Assembly: GCA_023091735.1 (NCBI GenBank) | Contig: JALKBU010001502.1 | Span: forward strand, 1 to 10,188 | Reading direction: 5' to 3' | Length of the DNA: 10,188 nt | DNA from: Trichomonas tenax | Lineage: Eukaryota; Parabasalia; Trichomonadida; Trichomonadidae | Shown: in pieces, positions 1-8,613 of the stretch | How the letters are laid out: every line of letters starts with the position of its first letter | Numbering within the stretch: the first letter of the stretch is position 1 | The notes under the pieces: model-generated | Seen by the model: only the letters and a program-made list of their open reading frames with translations | Databases searched by the model: none | Told to the model about the DNA's origin: nothing | Position numbers and translations under genes: made by a program

Positions 1-440
1 TGCAAACTTGTGGGAATCTAAAATTTAATAATTTTGATTGTCAGAAATATTGTCGAAAATCCTTCAAAAATGGGGTCATAGAGGCGTTTGCAAATTTTGG
101 CAAATAACCCACATACATATACTACTAAAGATGAACAATGATCACAACATAAATAGATCATAATAACATAAAGGCATCATTTACATGCCTCTATTTTGAG
201 TGAAATTTAAGTCGTTTTAATTATAACTTGATATTTGAAATAAACAAAATATTATTATTGTGAAAAAAAATCAAAAACTTTACCTTATGATATTTAATAT
301 TTTACTTAAATGCTAAAATTAAAAAACTTTTTGTGTTTTGAGAAAATATGATGATGAGAATATAATTAAATAATCATTATTTGAGATCTACATTATGTGT
401 AGATCATAGAGTTCACGTTTATTTTCAATTCGGTATGTAA
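1..440. other. AT-rich non-coding stretch, no gene recognised
   Basis: This stretch is very AT-rich and has stops in all frames. ATG codons near 348 and 392 each run into a stop within a few codons. No promoter, RNA gene or clear repeat was seen. A short minus-strand open stretch at roughly 23-111 reads as plausible protein but has no family match and no start, so it is not called. Confidence 0.5.
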
Positions 441-977
441 GCAAATGTCACTTTTCCAAAATTTCAACTGAGCGTCTATTTCACAGCCAAACCTGAATAT
501 TACAACTTCATCAAAAAACTTGAAGATGAAGGTGAACAATACAGACTTTTGCACCAAAAACTGGCGCAAGAATCGCAAAAAACGAAACAAGAATTTCGAC
601 AATCTAGGAATAGAATAAATGCAGCAATGAACACAATTAAGCCTCCAGTCAGAGGTATCAGGACAGCGGATGTTCCTGTTCTACAAAAGAAGAAACCAGA
701 AAAAAGAGCTGCAACTCAAGTTGCTGATCGTAAACCAAAGCAGATTTTTAGACAGATACAGAACACAACGTTCCCGAGGCCTGTTTATCCTAATCAAATG
801 CCCGCAAGAACGAATGGCGCTCAAAGAATATTAAATCCAAGAAGACTCTTGAAATACAAAGAAGACAACAGAGAGCCGCCAATACTCATTGGAAAAGGCG
901 TGAACTCATTGAACCATGATATGCGCAATATGGCATCGACTTCTTTAAGCTCTTACAACTTCGATATCATATATTAG
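441..977 (+). pseudogene. Headless open frame, unknown protein (possible 5'-truncated gene)
   Basis: The frame is open from just after a stop at 438-440 to a TAG at 975-977, about 178 codons, with codon use and composition that look coding. The N-terminal part is lysine/glutamate/glutamine-rich and probably helical (for example YYNFIKKLEDEGEQYRLLHQ). The middle is basic and proline-rich, and the end is serine/asparagine-rich. The first in-frame ATG is at 627-629, well inside the coding-like region, and no initiator motif precedes it. I do not recognise the family. It may be the 3' part of a gene whose start has been lost, a second exon whose first exon I cannot find, or a 117-residue protein starting at 627. 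An AATAAAGAAAATG stretch about 130 bases downstream could serve as polyadenylation signal. No known function is offered. Confidence 0.45.
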
Positions 978-1479
978 AGAGAGTCTTGGACGATACTACC
1001 GCAGATATAACTTCAAATATAATATCTCGAGTGTACGTTATTTTAAGGAAATACACCAAATTCATGCTATACAATACATGTTATGAATACATTATTATTT
1101 ATCATATAATAAAGAAAATGTTTGATTAATTCAAATTTTGATTTTTTTTTTCGTTTTCAATGATATTTGTTAAAGGAATTATAAAGTTCTCCTTACCAAC
1201 CCAATACAAATCATAAATATCATGGCTCAAAATTGAAAATAATTTTATCAAATTAAATGATTTTCTGTTAAGATAAAATAATAATCGTTGTTAAGCGAGT
1301 AAAGTCCTACACATCATTGCTATTTTTTTATTTTGATCAAAAATCAAATTTCATGACATACTTTTGGAATATTAATTATGATGGTAACATCAATGAGAAC
1401 TTGACGCCAGTCTAAAACGAGGAAATTAAACAAGTATTTTATTTTCGAAGATATCTTAGCAAAAAAGAAGGAAGTCAGA
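978..1479. other. Spacer after the headless frame
   Basis: This is AT-rich spacer with several long T and A runs and stops in all frames. The TAAA within the AATAAAGAAAATG stretch near 1110-1122 resembles the trichomonad polyadenylation signal and could end the transcript of the preceding frame. An open frame on the + strand from about 1405 to 1590 overlaps the end of this stretch and is treated as ambiguous with the opposite-strand frame at 1480-1692. Confidence 0.4.
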
Positions 1480-1692
1480 CTAGCTAGAATACCCAATATT
1501 ACAGTACACAAAGGGCCTTATAGCGTCAGCCAAGGCTTGAGCAACGACAGTGCTATGATGCCTCGTTATGCTAATGTCTTTAACATCTAAACTTGAAAAT
1601 ATAATAAGGTTATTAGTCACATATCCCTTTATTTTTTGGAGGTGATTGTAAATATACTTCTCACTGCAATATAATGGAGATGTGCTTCTTCT
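1480..1692 (-). pseudogene. Ambiguous coding remnant, strand uncertain
   Basis: The minus strand is open for 71 codons between a TGA (1693-1695) and a TAG (1480-1482), with a segment that reads like real protein (HHSTVVAQALADAIRPFVYC). The plus strand is also open over about 1405-1590, with a segment such as VRLARIPNITVHKGPYSVSQ. Neither has a start codon in a sensible place and neither is recognised. The stretch 1440-1570 is visibly richer in G and C than its flanks, which suggests it was once coding. One of the two frames is probably a decayed gene fragment, and the sequence alone does not say which. Confidence 0.22.
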
Positions 1693-2469
1693 TCAGCTTT
1701 TGATGTTTTTATTTGTTGTAAAGAAAATGTTGTTTTGTCAATCAATAATAAAGTTTATCATATCAATGGAATTGGTGTTGCTTCTAATCTTCGGATTCCT
1801 GACGAAGGAATTGAAGTTTACAATTATTTCAAGGGCTATAATGACATTGCCTAAAATATTCAGTTCATGTTTCGCATAATTAACATTCGAGTTTCCTCCA
1901 AATCTCACTTCATATATATCTGAATTCTTTCAAGATAGATCTTCGGTTGACAATATTGTTTATTCCAACATTCTCGAGTTTTCAATCTTATACATTTGAT
2001 CAATATATTATAACAATTTATGATACACTCCAAAACTTCGCATTCTCTTCTTGCAAGAAGCGCCTCCAATGTTATTTTTAAAACAAATTGTTTCCTTTCA
2101 TTTTCATCAATTGTGAGATTTGCAACAGGACCGAATTATATTATCGAATCAAATGCAATGAGATCTGCATTCTAGAATATTGGAAGTAAATATTGGCACA
2201 AATTCATCAGTCAAAGGTTCAGCGTTCACTGCTTCCAGACAACTTTCAATGATAACTATTCGCTAAGGCACAATTTTAGAATCAACATCATTCTCTCCAT
2301 TTATTACTAATATGATACTAAAAATGCAGGATACATCGATGTTGTGAAGACAATCGCCTCCACTATTTTTGTTCTTAACTTTTATACAAACTCTTCTTAT
2401 ATCACAATTCCTTCAATGATTTTTAATGTGGCAGAACAAAGGGCCACATTTCCTTATCCCTTTCTCTGA
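1684..2469 (+). pseudogene. BspA-like leucine-rich-repeat surface protein, heavily frameshifted
   Basis: Successive short open segments in changing frames read as leucine-rich repeats of the BspA (TpLRR) type, a surface/adhesin family with hundreds of members in trichomonads. The segments are 1684-1854, 1886-1999 (FEFPPNLTSYISEFF), 2001-2081 (YIITIYDTLQNFAFSSCKK), 2062-2175 (ASNVIFKTNCFLSFSSI), 2174-2266 (SSVKGSAFTASRQLSMITI) and 2311-2469 (SSYITIPSMIF). The family pattern is visible throughout: I-x-I-P followed by an AF-x-x-C or AF-x-A-S turn, then L-x-x-I-x-I. At least five frame changes and several stops are needed to read through, so no product can be made. The leucine-rich core is 23-residue-like in spacing. 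Remains may continue to 2659, where another open frame has a cysteine/asparagine-rich start but no clear repeat. The 5' end is lost. Reading on this strand is favoured because several independent segments fit the same repeat. The opposite strand also has some open pieces. Confidence 0.68.
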
Positions 2470-2997
2470 AATTACAATTAATACTAAATGCTCAAATGGT
2501 AATAGTAGCTGCTTCAAATTTCTCATCTTTCTAAATTATTTTTTATTTCTTAATTATCAAACGCCGTTGCATAAAACACAGATATTTGTATACACAAAGA
2601 ATGATAATAAAGTTGGTTACCAATATTATGTATTGATTCTTGATTTTTATGAATTATAATTATAATATATCAATAGGAATTACTGCTTCACAAATGGCAA
2701 TTGACAAATGAGATAGCTTTGCCGAAAATATACTATGAATTGAATCAATAATGGTTGTTTTTCCCGCAACGCCATCATATTTATCCATAAAGCACTTTAC
2801 AAATAAAAAATACTTTGTATTCACTGAATATATTGTTGAACTCTTAACAGAGTTCAAGTATATTGCACTATTATATATTGCAACGCTTGGTCCATTTGTT
2901 GCAATTACATATCCAATCACACTATTACATACAAAATTACATGAATTAATATTTTCAAGTTTTGATGAATCTACTGAACAATAACATGCATAGTAAT

Positions 2998-3076
2998 TGG
3001 AGTTTAATGGAATAAAAAACTTTATTCGCATAAAGTCACTTTATTCCAATAAAGTTTTTTATTCTATTAAACTCCA
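2998..3076. repeat. Long near-perfect hairpin (29-bp arms)
   Basis: Arms 2998-3026 and 3048-3076 are reverse complements with one mismatch. The 21-base middle is itself a small hairpin (ATAAAGT at 3030-3036 and ACTTTAT at 3038-3044), so nearly the whole 79 bases fold back on themselves. The apparent start of a minus-strand frame at 3031 lies inside this hairpin and is an artefact of it. It sits 7 bases to the left of a terminal-inverted-repeat element and inside a decayed gene. It could be part of the same insertion or a separate fold-back element. Confidence 0.85.
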
Positions 3077-3083
3077 TTGTTGG

Positions 3084-3139
3084 GTACAGAAAGTTGTCAT
3101 GAAAAAGTGATATAAAAGTGACATTATCTGATATGTAAA
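3084..3139 (+). repeat. Left terminal inverted repeat of the 3084-3710 element
   Basis: This arm runs from GTACAGAAAGTTGTCATG to TATCTGATATGTAAA and is matched, with a few substitutions and one or two small gaps, by the reverse complement of 3654-3710. The differences between the arms suggest the element is not a very recent arrival. Confidence 0.82.
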
Positions 3140-3237
3140 CATAAATATTTGACAAATAAATATTTACGTGGCATGAGATTATAAATGATTATTGGAAGAA
3201 TGATATCCTATATTTGTTTAAATTTACTTTGAAATGT

Positions 3238-3419
3238 AAAATTAAATGCTTGATTGGGACTGGTAGCCAAGGTGCTAGCAATCCAGTCCATAGTTCTTCC
3301 TTTCAGACTTGATTTTCGAAATAATCAGCGATTTACTCTTCAGAATGCTTCTGAAAGGAAGAACTGTGGGCTGTATTGCTAGCACCTTGGCTACCTGTCA
3401 CAATCAAGCATTTAATTTT
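3238..3419. repeat. Nested 69-bp inverted repeat inside the element
   Basis: Arms 3238-3306 and 3351-3419 are equal in length and reverse-complementary apart from a handful of substitutions, with a 44-base spacer. The arms contain the motif GGTAGCCAAGGTGCTAGCAAT. Weaker third and fourth copies follow: 3471-3520 resembles the right arm in direct orientation, and 3534-3569 resembles 3292-3329. This indicates that the core was duplicated and then decayed. Confidence 0.85.
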
Positions 3420-3653
3420 GCTCTTCAGAGGCATTCTGAAGTGGAAATCTTGGATTTCTTAATGATGGCGTATGAAAGGAAGATCTGTGAGTTTAGCTAC
3501 TAACATGCGTGGTACCTGTGTCAATATAGTCCCCAGTTCTTCCCGTCAGACGCGATTTTGAAATAAAAACTAATACATAATTTGAATGATTATATGATTT
3601 TACATGTCAAAAATATTAATATTTTGACACATAAAACTAGAGATTCTGACAAC

Positions 3654-3710
3654 TTTACATATCAGATAATATCACTTTTTGTGTCACTTTTTCACGACAA
3701 CTTTCGGTAC
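3654..3710 (-). repeat. Right terminal inverted repeat of the 3084-3710 element
   Basis: This is the reverse-complement partner of 3084-3139. It begins inside with TTTACATATCAGATAATATC and ends with CTTTCGGTAC. To its right the surface-protein pseudogene resumes within about ten bases. Confidence 0.82.
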
Positions 3711-4440
3711 GTGACAGTTTTCAAGATTGTATAATATTTTGCCATATATAAGTAAATGATATATTTAATGATTCCAAAATTTGAAATCCATTATTTAAAA
3801 GGATATTTTGATATTCTAAACTTGTATCACTTCCACTATTTGCAATTGCGGATTGAATAATAAAATTTTTTGAATCAGCAGATTGACTCACATCAACATA
3901 GCAACAAACACCCTTATAACTGGAACTAGAGTTAACAGGCAAGCGCGATTTGTAACTACACACTTTATTTTGCACACATTGACATTCAGTTTCAAAATAA
4001 AAACCTCCTCCATTTGATCCACTATTTGAATTGGAAATAGATGAAGAAAAGGAACTAATATTAACTGATGTTGATGTGAAAGAAGTCTAATAACAATTAT
4101 TCACATCATATGATTCACTTTTTTGAATCTATTGGTTTTTTGGCCAGAAACAGATGTTCTTTCAAATGATGGACCAAAGAAATCATTCCATGAAAGATAC
4201 GCAAATATTTTCCCATCTCGATAACGAGATTAATCAACTACATTAAAATAAGGATTATTTTCAAAAATCAAACCTTATTCCTTTTTCAAACTTTTTGACA
4301 CAGATCTGAATAACTATCAGTCATTTATTCATTTCCATACACAGTTCAACTTCTAAATTTATTGCTTCTATACATAATTTGCTCTAGCAGCAATTAGACA
4401 CATCACAAAAAACGAAACTCTCTAATGATCTATAATTAGA

Positions 4441-4934
4441 AAGTAAGTTGTGAAATAATTTGTTAAGCATATAGATATGAATAGGATGAACATACACAAT
4501 GACAAGTAAGTGTATTTTTCATATAATTTTAAGCATCTGTTCTAAACAGATATTAAAAGGGGCGACTAACATAAGATGTAAACTATTCATAACTGGGTTG
4601 AAAAACTACATTACATTTTCAACTATGTTCACGCGAAAAAGTCATAATACTAAGAAATAGTTATTACAACATTTTTACTATACTATTACCGTTAAGATTT
4701 TTTTAAAATGCCATGCATTCATAATGACTTTTAACATTATTATCATCAGCTGTCACTTTTCATGTTAGTTGCCACTTAACCACTTTGATTTGTTTTAAAA
4801 TTTTTTCTGACTTGAATATATTCAAAGATCAGATCAATTTAAAAATATATATTGAGCAGTGTAATAAAAATATCAAACAAAATTTATCAAACAATAAAAT
4901 AACAAACATATAAAATACTAAAAAATTATAAAGT
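4441..4934. other. AT-rich spacer between pseudogene and phosphatase-subunit gene
   Basis: No gene is seen. On the minus strand an ATG near 4522 opens a short frame (MKNTLTCHCVCSSYSYLYA, then stop) that could be the lost N-terminus of the adjacent surface-protein pseudogene. The part next to 4935 carries the 3' untranslated region of the phosphatase-subunit gene. No hairpin terminator or RNA gene was recognised. Confidence 0.35.
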
Positions 4935-6427
4935 CTACAAGCAAGCGAATGACTTCTTGTATTTCTCGGTATTGATCGTGTTGTCGTTGAGTGATGCTGC
5001 AGAAAGAACAGTCATCCATTTGTTCTTTGACTTTTGACGTATTTCCTCTTCATCGCGTTCGATTTTTCCTCTCTTGAATATGTTTCTGCTCTCTGGATTC
5101 GCAGAGATGATAACTCTTGCAGCGTCGATTGCAGCTTTCTGAACGATCTGATTCCAGTGGTAAGAGCATCTATCGACACCAGGCATAATAATTGGAACAA
5201 GTTGAGAGAAAAATGCGGCAAAAACAACGAGGAAATTCTTATTCGAGAGCAAACTTAATGCAGCGGCGTTGACTTTGAAGTTATACGAGAACAACGACTT
5301 TTGGAGTATCTTGAATATAATCAAGCCGCATTCTAAGACATCATCAGGCGGAATGTGAGAAGCAATGAATGCAAAGTGATTGATGAAAGCGCATTCTTTG
5401 TTAGTATCAGTCATCGGCCAGTATTTGACGATCTCTTTCAGTGTCCACGTTGCGAGTGATTTATCCTGTGTCACGAAAAACTCCGCGACTTGATTGAACT
5501 GAAGGAAGAACTCAGACGACATCTTTGTCGATATCAAAGGGAAAATGATCGACTTATAGAGTCCGAAAAAAGGCGCTTTCAAAGGGAGTTGTTGTGATTT
5601 CAAGAAATGCAGCAAAAATCGAAGACAAGGTGCGACGCATGGATAAATCAAGAAATTATCTCTGAATTTGAGCAATTGCTTCACAACAGACTGAAAAACG
5701 ATTTGCCGATATCCAGACACTGTGTCGAGCACTAGCACAATGAAATTCTCAACAGCGAGAGTCTCCTTTGGATCAGGACTCTCAAGAAGTGACACAAAGT
5801 CGTCAATGAACTCTTTCGTCAGAAGTTCTTTGAGTGATGATATTTCAGAATTAGACACAAAGGAATAAAGAATCCGGTGAATGATAGAAAGGTGCATCCA
5901 ATCGTTTGTATTTATTGAAATTCTCGAATCAGCATAAACAATCGTCAACGGAATTGGTGGTATTTCTCTTAGTAGATTCACTTTGACCATCTCGAATATC
6001 TCTTTTCGCAGTTCATCGCTGAGATTTCTGAATGCTTGGATGTTGCTCACGTTATTAAACACTCTTGTTAAGTAATCTGCTTTTTTGCTTCTGCAATTTA
6101 TCGTCTGTATGTTGTCAAAATCAACTTTCATCTTGCAATATTGCAATATCTCCAACAGATGAGCAGATGTGCACGGTGATAATGGATTAGGTGTTTCTTG
6201 AGTCCCATTGAGCACAGCCTGTATCTCAGACACCTGTATAGGCATCGAATTTCTCGTAATAGCGGACGTAGCACCGCAAGCGCGCACATTTGATCTTAAT
6301 TTCGGCAATGAGTTCACTAGGCTGTCCTTTCGCGGCATCGCCTGTACATCATTGTCTTTTCTGACTGTGATGCTCTTTCTCTGTTTGTTAGAAAATAAAC
6401 TTGAACATATCTGTTGAAGAAATTCAT
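4935..6427 (-). CDS. Protein phosphatase 2A regulatory subunit, B56 (B') family, divergent
   Basis: This is the HEAT-repeat regulatory subunit that docks on the PP2A A/C core and directs the phosphatase to substrates in the cytoplasm or nucleus. Numbered from the methionine at 6338 (467 codons), helical repeats fill about 60-410. B56 landmarks are visible: LLESPDPKET at 184-193 (family ESPDPRE), LPLK at 251-254, LKEIVKYWPMT at 300-310 (family LLKYWP) and HWNQIVQKA at 394-402 (family HWNKTI). A charged helix (IERDEEEIRQKSKNKW) follows near 426-441, as in the family. The length is normal. I place the start 21 residues further upstream, at 6425-6427: exon 1 (6407-6427, MNFFNRY), a 26-base intron (6381-6406), then exon 2 from 6380, in frame, giving 488 residues. 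An initiator-like TCATTA lies just before this ATG. If the intron is wrong, the start is 6338. Sequence identity to typical B56 is low, so this is probably one of several trichomonad paralogues. Confidence 0.85.
6381..6406 (-). other. Probable 26-base spliceosomal intron
   Basis: On the minus strand the stretch starts GTTCAAG and ends TTTTCTAACAAACAG. Trichomonad introns fuse the branch site to the 3' splice site (consensus ACTAACACACAG), and a class of very short introns with a TCTAAC-type branch site has been described. Removing 26 bases joins seven codons to 14 further in-frame codons before the methionine at 6338. Unspliced, the upstream frame reaches a stop inside the main coding region. 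A 20-base version starting at the GT six bases further in would also keep the frame, so the exact donor is less sure than the acceptor. Confidence 0.6.
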
Positions 6428-6429
6428 TA

Positions 6430-6435
6430 TAATGA
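6430..6435 (-). promoter_or_regulatory. Initiator (Inr)-like element TCATTA
   Basis: The trichomonad core promoter is an initiator, TCA(+1)(C/T)(A/T), usually within about 20 bases of the start codon. Here TCATT is read on the minus strand with the predicted +1 A at 6433, 6 bases upstream of the ATG at 6427. The short leader fits the group. A second five-base match, TCACA, lies inside the proposed exon 2 about 25 bases before the methionine at 6338, so the motif alone does not decide the start. Confidence 0.55.
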
Positions 6436-7311
6436 CAAAATTTTGTCGTTTTAGTCTTTTAAAATTCCTTCCTGAACAGCAGTTGCCTTAAAATGTGTTT
6501 AATTTCAATTTACAAAAATTTGAAAAATCATTTTTAAAATTTTCATTGACTTCCCTCAAAATTATTAACACAAAAAATGTATAATCGTTATACATTGAAT
6601 TTTGAGAATTTTAAATTCTACCACGGTTTTTAACCTTGAAATATAAAAAATATATTTTTCGGGGTGTATTTTTATTAAAACAACAATTTATATAACAACA
6701 TTAAAACTAGAGTCATGGGAGAAATGGATTGTATGCTTCTTTTTAAGGTAGGTCAAAGAAATAACAATATCTAATATTGCAATGACTTAAATATTAAGAA
6801 TGAAGTTGAGTTTCTGGTCAACAGTGATCTGATATAGAAGTCTGGTCCTTAAAATTTGATGGAATACAAAGAAAACTCTTTCATCAAATGGAGACTTCCA
6901 TTAAAAACACTAACGGTTTTTGCAAATCAGATGAAGTCAATAAGGTTATTACACCTACTAAAAATCGATTTTTTATTATCATTTCAAGGTTTAAAACCTA
7001 AGGATAAGGCATAACGATTAAAGACATTCTTCCAAAAGTGACTCCGCTCCCCTCCCTCATTGACTTTTAATGTTATTGGACCTATAGATTGCTTTTCGAC
7101 GGTTTTCGATGTGTACAATATCATTACACGTCAAACGCGAATATTAATGCATAAATATTTTGATAAAACAAAAAGAAGTGAAGGAACATCGGGACTTGGG
7201 ACGCTTTCAGTAAATCAAGCGGTGAATGGGCTTAATTGATCAAATTATTATTACAAAAGTAAGGTTTATGTATAAATAGGGAATAGAGTGAAGGAGGATA
7301 ATATACTAGTA
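6436..7311. other. Spacer between phosphatase-subunit and transporter genes
   Basis: Nearly 900 bases hold no recognisable gene. A 51-codon plus-strand frame at 6859-7014 starts with ATG but has no initiator motif, no family match and no support beyond length. The stretch from about 7030 to 7210 is less AT-rich than the rest without showing a frame. The right edge is the 3' untranslated region of the transporter gene. Confidence 0.4.
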
Positions 7312-8613
7312 TTACCTTGAGTTGTGGTGTTCAGTGAAAGCGTTGATTGCATCAACTATGGCTTCATATGTTGCAATTCCGCATAAAATGAAACCAATGA
7401 ATGCACACACGATCATAACCCAATAAATAACCTGTTCTCTGGTCTTCTTCATGATCTTTATATACAAAAGCGGTGGCAGGAAAAGATTTGTCATTCCGCC
7501 GCCAATAGCTCCACCAATAGCGAGTGCAGGTCTTGCATTTGGAAGGAAGAGTCCAACGAGAAGCGGAGGGATGTTCTCACAGAATGTGCAAATGATTCTC
7601 TTCTTAGTTGGCAATTCGTGCTGCTCTTCTGTACCGAAGAAGTAGCTGGAGTACATTCTCTTGAGACTGAGCCCCATCATAGGATAAGATGTGATCATAA
7701 TGACGAAACAAGCAATGCGTACAACAATGAATAATCGATCTTTGTCGTCGAACTTGTTCAAAATGAGTGTTGGAGTTTCTGAACCGAACAATAAGTACCC
7801 AATTACAGCAGGAATGAATACAATGTGGAATGAAAAGAAGTAGGAAATTGCGCACGCGACATTTCTTAAATGAAGTGACGGGGCCATAACCCTGATGACA
7901 GGAATGACTATGCCGGAAAGAGAATAGCACAGAACATTGACAGCAAGTGCGTTGAATATGTGAAGATTAAAAGTTCCGGTTTCGACAGTCGGATTGATAC
8001 CTTCATGAGGCAAAATTGTGATGCCTTTGTATATCATTCCGCAGAAATACAGCATTAAGCCGATGAAGCAGAAGATAGATATAGAACTGAGGAAATTAAT
8101 ATTTCTCGGCAGTGTCAGCATAACGAGCACAAAGAAATGATACAATAAAACTGTTGCATAGCGCCTCCAGCGTGTCCTAAGATCAACGTGGAAGGCAGCC
8201 ATCCAAGATTGGATGATTTCGGTGCCCATAACGACATAGCCTGTCATACAGCTATAGCAGTATAAAGAAATGGATATATCGGTGATGTACTTTCCAAATT
8301 TTCCGAGAGCCATTTCAGATATCTTAGCGAAAGAATTTATGCCAGTTATTGTGTGAAACTTGACAATGGCGCTTGCAGAGATGTACGAGCACACGGCGGA
8401 CACAGCCAATATAGATACCGTTGGAACAAGTCCACAAAACGTAAAAGAGTTCGCAATGGTCAAAATGCTCGCTCCAAGCGTGGAGTTCAACAGATTAATC
8501 GATGTACTGAGGACGCCCGTGTACTCCGCCGGTTTGTTGTCGGTAACAGTGTTCTCGCTGTTGGTGAATAATGAAACATCATCATCGTGAGATTGTATCA
8601 TGATTGAATTCAT
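7312..8613 (-). CDS. Amino acid transporter, AAAP / SLC38-SLC36-like family
   Basis: This is a 433-residue membrane protein, predicted to move amino acids across the plasma or a lysosome-like membrane, probably coupled to a cation. After a polar N-terminus (1-32) comes the family's first-helix signature, LLNSTLGASILTIANSF (41-57), including the unwound G-A/S region that binds substrate in this fold. Eleven hydrophobic helices can be placed at about 34-58, 62-84, 108-130, 152-168, 174-195, 218-241, 252-276, 293-312, 345-362, 363-386 and 395-420. Other family-like features are SLSGIVIPVIRVM (231-243) in helix 6 and the charged turn between helices 8 and 9. The length is typical. The start chosen is the first methionine; a second (MIQSHDDD) four codons on is possible. 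No initiator-like TCA(Y)(W) was found in the 60 bases before it, so the promoter may be of another type. The substrate cannot be read from sequence. Trichomonads scavenge amino acids and carry many paralogues. Confidence 0.9.
   Translation of the reverse strand: MNSIMIQSHDDDVSLFTNSENTVTDNKPAEYTGVLSTSINLLNSTLGASILTIANSFTFCGLVPTVSILAVSAVCSYISASAIVKFHTITGINSFAKISEMALGKFGKYITDISISLYCYSCMTGYVVMGTEIIQSWMAAFHVDLRTRWRRYATVLLYHFFVLVMLTLPRNINFLSSISIFCFIGLMLYFCGMIYKGITILPHEGINPTVETGTFNLHIFNALAVNVLCYSLSGIVIPVIRVMAPSLHLRNVACAISYFFSFHIVFIPAVIGYLLFGSETPTLILNKFDDKDRLFIVVRIACFVIMITSYPMMGLSLKRMYSSYFFGTEEQHELPTKKRIICTFCENIPPLLVGLFLPNARPALAIGGAIGGGMTNLFLPPLLYIKIMKKTREQVIYWVMIVCAFIGFILCGIATYEAIVDAINAFTEHHNSR

Larger units (their letters stand above)
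3084..3710. mobile_element. 627-bp non-autonomous inverted-repeat element (MITE-like)
   Basis: The ends are imperfect terminal inverted repeats of 56 bp (3084-3139) and 57 bp (3654-3710), both starting from the outside with GTAC(A/C)GAAAGTTGTC and matching at most positions inwards. Between them is a large 69-bp inverted repeat (3238-3419) and degenerate extra copies of its arms (about 3471-3569). No transposase can be read. The longest frame (3309-3503, +) crosses the arms of the palindrome and is not a gene. The element interrupts the minus-strand surface-protein pseudogene. The outermost GTAC is a palindrome, so it could be part of the terminus or a 4-bp target duplication. I cannot assign a superfamily. 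Confidence 0.72.
2660..4440 (-). pseudogene. Decayed large surface protein, probably PMP-like (right-handed beta-helix)
   Basis: Read leftward from 4440, open segments in several frames look like one decayed cysteine-, serine- and asparagine-rich protein. They are 4440-4321 (SLESFVFCDVSNCC, with two stops), 4259-4101 (SRYRDGKIFAYLSWNDFF, then stop), 4086-3721 (121 codons, containing SNSNSGSNGGGFYF and KGVCCYVDVSQSADSKNFII) and 2997-2660 (ACYCSVDSSKLENINSCNF). The repeated short beta-like stretches with N/S/C turns, and the GGG-hydrophobic motif, resemble the trichomonad proteins related to chlamydial polymorphic membrane proteins. The family assignment is by style, not by a diagnostic domain. 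Between 3721 and 2997 the reading is broken by a hairpin and an inverted-repeat element. No intact start or C-terminal membrane anchor remains. The gene converges on the BspA-like pseudogene. Confidence 0.45.

Noticed and set aside
23..111. Minus-strand stretch reading GLFAKICKRLYDPIFEGF
   Set aside because: It is too short, has no start, and no family was recognised.
433..486. GTATGT at 433 with a CAG at 484-486, as an intron before the headless frame
   Set aside because: The 3' side lacks the ACTAAC/TCTAAC-type branch motif, and no open exon with a start lies upstream of 433.
549..977. TTG at 549 as the start of the first frame
   Set aside because: Non-ATG starts are not expected in this kind of nuclear genome, and the frame is open well upstream of 549.
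2751..2984. 77-codon plus-strand frame
   Set aside because: It lies opposite the minus-strand surface-protein remnant, whose composition fits a family better. No start context supports it.
3309..3503. 64-codon plus-strand frame
   Set aside because: It crosses the arms of the nested palindrome in the 3084-3710 element, so its apparent coding text is a by-product of repeat sequence.
5012..5258. Frames on both strands inside the phosphatase-subunit gene
   Set aside because: They overlap a recognised coding region in other frames and show no family resemblance.
6859..7014. 51-codon plus-strand frame in the spacer
   Set aside because: It has no initiator motif, no homology that I can see, and a length compatible with chance. 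It is kept only as a note in the spacer entry.
7451..8590. Several 64-108-codon frames overlapping the transporter gene
   Set aside because: They are alternative-frame shadows of a long, clearly recognised membrane protein.
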